DNA of 24,113 nt from Euplotes cf. woodruffi 2 WChen-2021 (taxonomy: Eukaryota; Ciliophora; Spirotrichea; Euplotida; Euplotidae). The stretch spans positions 1 to 24,113 of the forward strand of contig JAGYYN010011760.1 in NCBI GenBank assembly GCA_021441665.1, read 5' to 3'. Under the pieces are notes generated by a model. That model did no database searches. It was not told where the DNA came from and saw only the letters and a list, made by a program, of their open reading frames with translations. The position numbers were made by a program, and so were the translations under genes. Below are positions 18,282 through 24,113 of this stretch, one piece after another (position 1 is the stretch's first letter; each line of letters begins with the position of its first letter).

Positions 18282-19490
18282 TTACTGCAAATGCTTACTT
18301 GTTTTTGACTGAGACGCCTGACTGAGCCTTATTTGCTTTGTAAAAAGGTCGCTCTGAAACTTAAGCAGTTCATTTTCATCAACAGACTCGCCTATTTTCA
18401 TAAGCCAATTCACTACCTTTCTTCCTGATTGCAGCTACGGTCATGTTTATGATCTGGTCGGTTATCTCAGGCGGGCACAGCTGCGTTAGTTTTGCATTGA
18501 GAATCGCGTGGATCTCTTGTGGAGATAGGTACTCTTGTATTTCTTGGTCTTCGCTGAGCGGGTCGAACTCGCATTCGTCGATGACCTCGCCTTTTGCGAG
18601 AAGTATCGGTTTTAAAATTCCTTTGTTTTTGTTAATGATTTCTGTAGGCGATAAGATGAGGTTAGTAAATACCTTCGTTTATATTTGATGTGGCAACAGT
18701 ATCCTTTCCTTCGCCTCTGGGCAGAACTGAATTTTACTCTGCTTTAATAGAATTGGATTTCCTATAAAATAAGGCGAATGACCGACTACCTTTAATTAGT
18801 GAAGTCTTGCGAGACTGAGGGTATGACCTGAGTGGACTTGTCCTTTCTGAAACAGACGGCTTGCTTCTGATTGACCTCGGCTTTGGCTGCTTATTTTGAA
18901 TTTCTTAAGAAATTAGTATTTTTCATACCTGATCGGGAAAGAAAACTTCGTTGCTGCGTAAATTGAAGAAAGAGTACTCGTTCCACAAAAATCAGACTTT
19001 TGATCTTTGTACTCAAACTTTTGGATGTTGTATCCGTTGTTCTTTTTGATATTAGATCGACTTTCCTGCCGCTTTACTGATTTAATTTTTGTCTTAAGCA
19101 TTTTTAGGTATTCTTCCTGAAACTCAGGGTCTTTGATTAATGAGCTTTTAAATTCCTCCTTGTTGTTATTTCGCTTATTCAGCTTCCTCCTGTGTAGCGT
19201 TGTTCCAGGTGTATAGGATTTTTGCCTTGAATGTCCAACTTTAATTTTTGGTTGCTGTTTCTTTCTAGGCCATGTGAAAATTATTCTCATCAGCTCTAAT
19301 TTACCAAATTTTAATTTATAAAAATTAAGTGGCAGGTAAAGAATAATTACTTTGAGTCTCGAGTTATATTTTGATTAATGTCAGTGACTCGTACTTCAGG
19401 CTCTTCAATTTGATTCGAAATATCCTGATTTTTCTTGACTTGTATATCAACTTTTATCTTATCATCTTCAAGTCATTGAGAGGAGTTCAT
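18282..19490 (-). CDS. Low-complexity, Lys/Gln/Ser-rich protein with frameshifts
   Basis: About 343-346 residues from ATG 19488-19490 to TAA 18282-18284. Introns: about 19296-19350, 18904-18928, 18762-18789, 18642-18672, 18392-18416, all GT-AG and mostly 25-31 nt. Shift sites: AAA-TAA 18891-18896 (+1) and ATA-TAA 18679-18684 (+2). The first intron either ends at TTAG (then a GCC-TAG shift at 19265-19270 is needed) or ten bases later (no shift). The N-terminal two thirds are basic and disordered (WPRKKQQPKIKVGHSRQKS). The C-terminal part looks folded and helical: YLSPQEIHAILNAKLTQL, CPPEITDQIINMTVAAIRKK, ENELLKFQSDLFTKQ. I recognise no family. The neighbouring 19651 gene has similar composition, but I see no clear homology. 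Confidence 0.7.
18679..18684 (-). other. +2 (or -1) frameshift site ATA-TAA
   Basis: The frame before reads KERILLPHQI; only a +2 (or -1) shift leads through the next exon junction into IINKNKGILKPILLAKGEV and then 90 open codons. I found no alternative intron that bridges the two frames. Confidence 0.65.
18891..18896 (-). other. +1 frameshift site AAA-TAA
   Basis: The sequence RNSK continues as KQPKPRSIRSKPSVSERTS in +1, just after a 25-nt intron. Confidence 0.7.
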
Positions 19491-19650
19491 TTGGTCTAAT
19501 TTATATTATCAATTTGTTACTATTTAAATGTTCAACGTCAGAAGAACTACGCTGTATTATGCTCTGCTGTTTCGCCAAATTATCTAAAAAGCCTCGATTT
19601 ATTTAAAATCATAAATAATTCGCGGTAAGTATAAAATATTTTTTATTTAG

Positions 19651-21406
19651 TTAATGCTTTAGTTGTTTTAACGAATAAGCAGCGGTACCGAAATGGTCTG
19701 ATTCAGCTTTTAAAAAATTAGACTCTGAATGATCTCTAAACAAGTCTTCCTTTTCTTCGTGAATGTCGTCAATCGTCCTGATGTTCAGCTTCTTATCATA
19801 GCTGTTGTTGTTTATTTTCAAAAATAGAGTCTTGTGGTGACCTTTGTACTGCTCGTTGTTTGCTTTCTTAAGCTTTGAATACCGAAAGTTCCCAGTTGAT
19901 CCTTTTGGCTATCACAATGTGAGATTATTGATGATGTTAATGAATTACCAAGATCTTATGTGTCTCAACGACTAGTTCTTTTTGATCTATCAGCGTTAAA
20001 TGATTTAAAATTTTGTGTGTATATCTCCAACTTACCTTGAAACTGAGAATTGCTATAATGATGTTAGACTGAGATAGTAATACAATTTATAAATTGGTCT
20101 TACTCTCAATTTGACTGCGACTCCTCATCGACATGAAATTTTCTCTCAAAACTGCTGTTAAACCTTGTCGATTGGAACCGTCGGTGATGCAAGTTCGGCG
20201 AGCTTAGCATTTTGCTATTATTAAACCGCAGACTGTTCGTTGTGATCCTCTTTTTGTAAGCTTGGGTCTGCGGCCTCAGATTCATCACGCTAACTTCGAT
20301 TCCGAAATACGAGATGTGGTCGTTGAGCTTCACTAGTTTATTTGAAAACCCCGTGGAGTCGCTTCCTTTCCTGCTGGCAATAGTATTCTTATATCTTTCG
20401 TCGACTTTGTAGAATTGTTTTGGACTTATCTGCTTAACAAAAGGCTGCATATATTCAGGAGTCGTTATTTTGATTTCTTTTCATCGTGCGGCCATTGGTG
20501 ATTTCCTTTTTAAGATATTCGCGTTTGGATGAGACCCTTTTCTCAGGACATCAAGCTCTATGTAGATTAAATCAGCTGCTAACCTTTTTCTGTAAGTGAC
20601 AGCTTCTTTTGCTTAATGACATAAGGGCTACTTTTGACACTCTTTCGATATTATTCGTGAGTTATTCAGCGGTTCTCCTTTCTTATCCTCAATCACAATT
20701 TCACTAAAAATAAATACTGAAGAAAGTTACACTTTGTGAGTTTTTATATGAGAACAAGGCGAGTCAAATTTTGTGTTCACTTTTTGGTTTCTCGTGCTCT
20801 TCTTGCTAAAGCTGTCTTGGTTTTGAGGACTCAAGCATTTTAGGTCGTTATTTGGCATCTTTTGCACAATATTCCTTTGTTTAAAACTTTGCTTTAGCCT
20901 TTCACTTCTGTTAAACTTTTTTATGAGCTGGAGTGCTCCAGCTTTTACTGTTCGACTCGATCGGGTTAATTGTGAAGAAGCTAAACTTGCTATCAATAAT
21001 TCGTAAAATACTGAGAGCGAGCGGTGAACAAATCAAGCATTAATATCGTATTTCTTACTTTAAGACTTTATAAGCTGGTTGGTGCTGCTTTTCAATACTC
21101 ATTCGCTTGGCTTTTACCGCATTAAGCTCTGTAATATTAATATTATTAGAAACCAAAAATCGGAGTATAAAATCAATATCTCAGCACTGCGTTTTTATCA
21201 GGCTTATTTGTATCTTGATTATGCTCACCTTTAATATTTTTAACAGCAGCATTGGGGCTTTGCTTGCTTAACAAATTCGAATATGTCGGGATTGATGTCG
21301 AGCTAAATTAATTTTTAAACTTGGATTAGACTTTATTTCACCAAAGGTTATTTTTTATATCAAAATTATATCGAAATCAACGTAAAAACGCAAAAATGAA
21401 TTGCAT
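19651..21406 (-). CDS. Unrecognised basic, Ser/Asn-rich protein, nine exons
   Basis: Predicted 472 residues with eight GT-AG introns of 25-78 nt and two shifts: AAG-TAG 20628-20633 (+1) and probably GTT-TAA 20911-20916 (+1). The summed lengths give an exact codon multiple. The protein is basic and probably disordered: PNAAVKNIKGEHNQDTNKP, ESNSKSWSTPAHKKV, NRSERLKQSFKQRN, SPYVIKQKKLSLTEK, RPQTQAYKKRITTNSLRFNN. It ends with a more ordered acidic/basic tail (NIRTIDDIHEEKEDLFRDH). The style resembles cortical or ciliary scaffold proteins of ciliates, but this is only an impression. The start (MQFIFAFLR, 21404-21406) lies in AT-rich sequence and is the least certain part; the GTT-TAA region can also be read with a longer intron and no shift. 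Confidence 0.65.
20628..20633 (-). other. +1 frameshift site AAG-TAG
   Basis: RIISKECQK continues as SPYVIKQKKLSLTEK in +1, and the next intron boundary is then in phase. Confidence 0.7.
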
Positions 21407-21581
21407 TATACAATAATTTTAACCTATAAATTCAAATATTTTTGCTTTTTGAAAGCCAAGATGATTAAATGTATTTATCATAAATTCAATAAATTTTTTA
21501 TTTACTAATTAACCAGAAAAGTTGACTGGTTAAGGTTTTTAAACTTACGCAAATTCTTTAATAGTTTTTCGGTTGTCATTT

Positions 21582-21965
21582 CTAAAATTTGAGTGCTTTC
21601 TGTTTTTGTGCTATACAGTTACTCAGTTGTATAACCAGTCTCACATTAAGTAATGTAGCATAATTAGCTTTATGATGAACGAACATGCTTAGTTGCAAAT
21701 TGCTAGACGATAGATAATAAATCTTGCTTGCATGATTAAAGCCGCCAAAAGCTTCATTTACCACTTCTCTGTCATCATGCTCTGCATCATGTCTATCTGA
21801 CTCCTCTGTAATTGCATTCATATCTAGATAAAAGCAATAAACAAAGGGAGAAGATGCTATCATACGGTTGTTGTTGTGGTTGTGGTTGCTTGACTTGCCC
21901 TGGGGACTTCTTTTATTCACAGTGACTTTTGTAGCTCCATAGTGACCAGTGCTCAAATCGTCCAT
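21582..21965 (-). CDS. Small ORF, His/Asn-rich N-terminus, unknown function
   Basis: An uninterrupted 127-codon frame from ATG 21963-21965 to TAG 21582-21584. It contains a His/Asn repeat (SSNHNHNNNR), an acidic stretch (EESDRHDAEHDDREVV) and more hydrophobic ends. There is no TGA, shift or intron. The length is notable in such AT-rich DNA, and codon use in the first two thirds resembles the other genes. No family recognised. It is divergently placed from the RING gene, about 90 nt away. Confidence 0.45.
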   Translation of the reverse strand: MDDLSTGHYGATKVTVNKRSPQGKSSNHNHNNNRMIASSPFVYCFYLDMNAITEESDRHDAEHDDREVVNEAFGGFNHASKIYYLSSSNLQLSMFVHHKANYATLLNVRLVIQLSNCIAQKQKALKF

Positions 21966-22054
21966 TAGCCTTATTTAATTTTATTTAAACTCTAATTCAA
22001 TTGATCTTTATATTTATATACTACAAAATATAGGCTTTTATAAATATTAATAAA

Positions 22055-22540
22055 ATGGAATCTACCATCGACTTACTGTCGTGTGTCATATGACAAGTCA
22101 TTCGTGAAGACATACAGAGGATGAGCTGCTGCAAAAAAGTCATTTGTGATGAATGCGTTTATAGACTCAAAAAGAAAAACTGTCCTCATTGAAACAATGA
22201 AAAATTGGAGTTATATAGAGACGACATTATCATCAGTGTTGTCCAAAATTATTCTGAAAAGTGCAAGATCTGTAATAAAAAAATCGCTATTAAGGACATA
22301 GAAGAACATAGTGAAAAGTGAATGAAAACGGTTAAATGAAAGGTAATATTAGGCAATATTGCTAAGAAATAACCTATGAATCCAACACGTTTAGTTTTAA
22401 TCCACTAATTTAGTAATCTTAGATCACAGCTAGACTCTGAGATAGATTATAACGCGATTATTCAGCTGAATGCTAGATTGAGTATCTCAAACTATACTCA
22501 ATGTAAAAGTCAAACTTCATACGCGCATTATCATCAGTAG
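22055..22540 (+). CDS. RING finger plus C2HC zinc-finger protein (probable E3 ubiquitin ligase)
   Basis: Exon 1 is 22055-22342; a likely intron (22343-22429) leads to exon 2, ending TAG 22538-22540 (132 residues). The N-terminal RING has C10-x2-C13, C25-C26, C31-x2-C34 and C43-PH-C46; the usual His position is Lys28, so the domain is slightly atypical. A second zinc unit follows: C70-x2-C73-x11-H85-x3-C89, as in TRAF-type fingers downstream of RINGs. C13, C46, C89 and C95 are all TGA, strong direct evidence for TGA = Cys. RING proteins of this layout transfer ubiquitin from an E2 to substrates; the substrate is unknown. The 3' end is uncertain: beyond the TAG the same frame continues with coding-like text (KAEQNQLYNKQIFVYRRAK) after two stops. 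Confidence 0.82.
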
Positions 22541-22699
22541 ATAGATATTATATAAGTAAAAGCCGAGCAAAATCAGCTGTATAATAAGCAAATATTTGTT
22601 TATAGACGAGCGAAATTAAAAAATTCGTTTTATTTATGAAATTAAAAATAAGCAGTCTCTGGCCTAAATAACCTGCGGTTTTAGATTTGCAAGATCATA

Positions 22700-23361
22700 A
22701 TGCAAGCATACGAAATCCAAGACCATGTGTACAACAAGCATTACAAAATTTTCGAGAAGACCTTTGTCGAGCCAAATGTCGTTATCGAAGATGCAAAAAC
22801 TCAATCGTCTGATATTTACCAAGTAAAGAAGAAAGTAGCAGATTACAAACAGACTGAAGATAACGACGAAGGAACTCAGGCATCTAAGAGCCCTGTAAAC
22901 GGAAAGTACTACTGCAATTCAGAAATTAAGTAAGATTAAACCAGCATAAAGTCAGTTTTAAAATTAATATATAGATACGAAATTTCAGACAAATCTGTGT
23001 TAGGCAAATGCACTCTACCAAAGAAATGCGGGCCTGATGGACTAAACTGCAAAAGTTGAATGAAGCTTGACTTAGACTCAAGAAACATCGAAATGCTAGG
23101 TATTTTGGAAACTAATAACAATCACACCCACAGATCTCTAATTTACTAATAGTGCTTGTCAACGCTGCAGGAAGAGAGACAGAAATCGATATTGGCTCGA
23201 TGCAGTTTTCTTGAAACACAGAGATCGAAGTCAGGGGCAAGAAGACGGTGTGTAAAGGCAAAAACAACTGAAAAGAATGCAAACAGCTCGCTACGATCCT
23301 CAAATATACAGAGACTGAATTTCCGTACTACTCTCTTATGATAAAAGAGCAATACGAGTAG
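22700..23361 (+). CDS. Cys-rich protein of unknown function, three exons
   Basis: Exons 22700-22929, 22975-23099 and 23153-23361, joined by GT-AG introns of 45 and 53 nt; the total is 564 nt, an exact multiple, giving 187 residues. The first third is hydrophilic (YKIFEKTFVEPNVVIEDAK). The rest has spaced cysteines that look like a zinc-binding module: YYC, GKCTLPKKC, GPDGLNCKSC (last Cys TGA), FSC, TVC, NNCKECK. It may continue from an upstream exon, because the frame is open for five codons before the ATG after a TTTTAG. It could even be the 3' part of the RING gene, but I cannot join them cleanly. The last intron could instead be read as a +2 shift at TAC-TAA; splicing is simpler. Confidence 0.6.
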
Positions 23362-23555
23362 TATATAATTTATATTGTGTTTTCAGTACGCATTTTACTT
23401 AATTTAAGTTCAATTAGCAAATAAAAATTATATCGCTTAAAAAATACTAAAATAGTCTTGATAGTGAGACTAATAAATTAAAATAGCAAAAGTGCATTTG
23501 GACTTCAATAAGAAGATGAACTGAATCAGCATTTGTATAATAATATTGATTAACT

Positions 23556-23753
23556 ATGGAAAACTCAGGTATGAATGGTGGCTATGCGTTGCACAAACCA
23601 ACGCCCACAGAGTTATTACTATCTGTCGCCTTTTTAATACTTCACAGGTTGATCTCCAGATGTATCGATAATAGAACCTTTGAGGAATTTAGAGAAATAA
23701 ACGAGTATTTTGAGTTACAAATTGCAACTTACTCATTAACTGTAGCTTTTTAG
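23556..23753 (+). CDS. Doubtful short ORF (65 codons)
   Basis: ATG 23556 to TAG 23751-23753. It contains a hydrophobic stretch (TELLLSVAFLILHRLI) and an acidic/Phe segment (RTFEEFREINEYFELQ). Codon use is less biased than in the confirmed genes, and a GGTATG after the fourth codon could be a splice donor. It may be a real small membrane protein, an exon of a larger gene, or chance. Confidence 0.3.
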   Translation: MENSGMNGGYALHKPTPTELLLSVAFLILHRLISRCIDNRTFEEFREINEYFELQIATYSLTVAF

Positions 23754-24113
23754 ATTTTTAAACTTCCAATTAAAATAATTTAACGAGACTTTATATAGTA
23801 ATTATAGATAAATGTTATATTTTAGTTATGATTAAACCCAAAATTTGTATTTTTATTAATGAATCTGATCTCAGGTTTCCTGTGACCATTTCAAAATGGA
23901 AAAGTAAATAATTTTGATAACTTTAAACCACCAGTCTTTATTTGAACTTCAATATATAACTTCACAGAGGTCTAATTTTGTAAAAAGTGAAATCAGAAGT
24001 ATAAAAGTTATAAATAAGATTTAGACAAGCTTTTCAATTAAATTTTAGATAAACTTAAAAAATCGCTTTGTACCACTACAAAAATAGTTTAACTAGTAAT
24101 CTAAATGCTACAA
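23754..24113. other. AT-rich intergenic to window edge
   Basis: No coding frame is supported. It contains two ATTGAA cores on the minus strand (near 23948 and 24033) and no telomeric repeat. A short inverted repeat CCATTT/AAATGG lies at about 23886-23899. Confidence 0.5.

Noticed and set aside
18443-18688. Plus-strand ORF of 81 codons with hydrophobic, Trp/Ser-rich text.
   Set aside because: It is the antisense shadow of the folded C-terminal exon of the 18282-19490 gene, whose exon junctions are all in phase.
23100-23152. A +2 shift at TAC-TAA in the 22700 gene.
   Set aside because: A 53-nt GT-AG intron with CTAAT near its 3' end gives the same downstream frame and is simpler.
1-24113. TGA = Trp (Blepharisma-type code).
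   Set aside because: TGA falls on RING and zinc-finger ligands and on family Cys positions in three enzymes; Trp does not fit. AAA-stop +1 shifts are also a Euplotes trait.
1-24113. TAA/TAG = Gln (Tetrahymena/Paramecium-type code), to explain the internal stops.
   Set aside because: The frame changes at those stops; simple read-through as Gln leads into out-of-frame sequence with further stops, whereas +1 reading restores conserved motifs.

Overview
ORGANISM. The window reads as nuclear DNA of a ciliate with the euplotid code (Euplotes or a close relative). Three independent signals agree. (1) TGA sits in frame where protein families need Cys: RING and zinc-finger ligands in the 22055 gene, the kinase at 10489, the type III CoA-transferase at 12431 and the CDP-alcohol phosphotransferase at 16710. 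(2) TAA/TAG are stops, but many lie inside otherwise continuous coding regions and are crossed by a +1 shift, most often after AAA or AAG, as known for Euplotes programmed frameshifting. (3) Introns are GT-AG and mostly 24-55 nt. About 18 genes lie on both strands without a C4A4/G4T4 telomeric tract. That fits a micronuclear (germline) contig better than the gene-sized macronuclear chromosomes usual in Euplotes. LAYOUT. 1-2000: three small plus-strand genes of unknown function (the third is uncertain). 2323-3306, minus: a CENP-B/Tigger-type DNA-binding protein. 3414-5486, plus: a two-helix membrane protein, then an unrecognised 323-residue protein. 5543-8160, plus: a long coiled-coil protein with up to six frameshifts. 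8344-10293, minus: an unrecognised 539-residue protein. 10489-12153, plus: an N-myristoylated-type Ser/Thr kinase in 12 exons. 12431-13682, plus: CaiB/BaiF CoA-transferase. 13748-16106, minus: JAMM/MPN deubiquitinase of MYSM1/MPND type with four frameshifts. 16710-17942, plus: choline/ethanolamine phosphotransferase, intronless. 18282-19490 and 19651-21406, minus: two low-complexity proteins. 21582-21965, minus: small ORF. 22055-22540, plus: RING/zinc-finger protein. 22700-23361, plus: Cys-rich protein. 23556-23753, plus: doubtful ORF. HOW IT WORKS TOGETHER. The genes are functionally unrelated neighbours (lipid synthesis, acyl-CoA metabolism, signalling, chromatin/ubiquitin, DNA binding), each expected to be its own transcription unit; there is no operon. 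The unifying feature is translational: about 15-20 in-frame stops must be bypassed to make the proteins. They cluster in ciliate-specific, charged or low-complexity proteins and in the deubiquitinase, while the two metabolic enzymes have none. For nearly every multi-exon or shifted gene I checked that (span minus introns minus skipped bases) is a whole number of codons.
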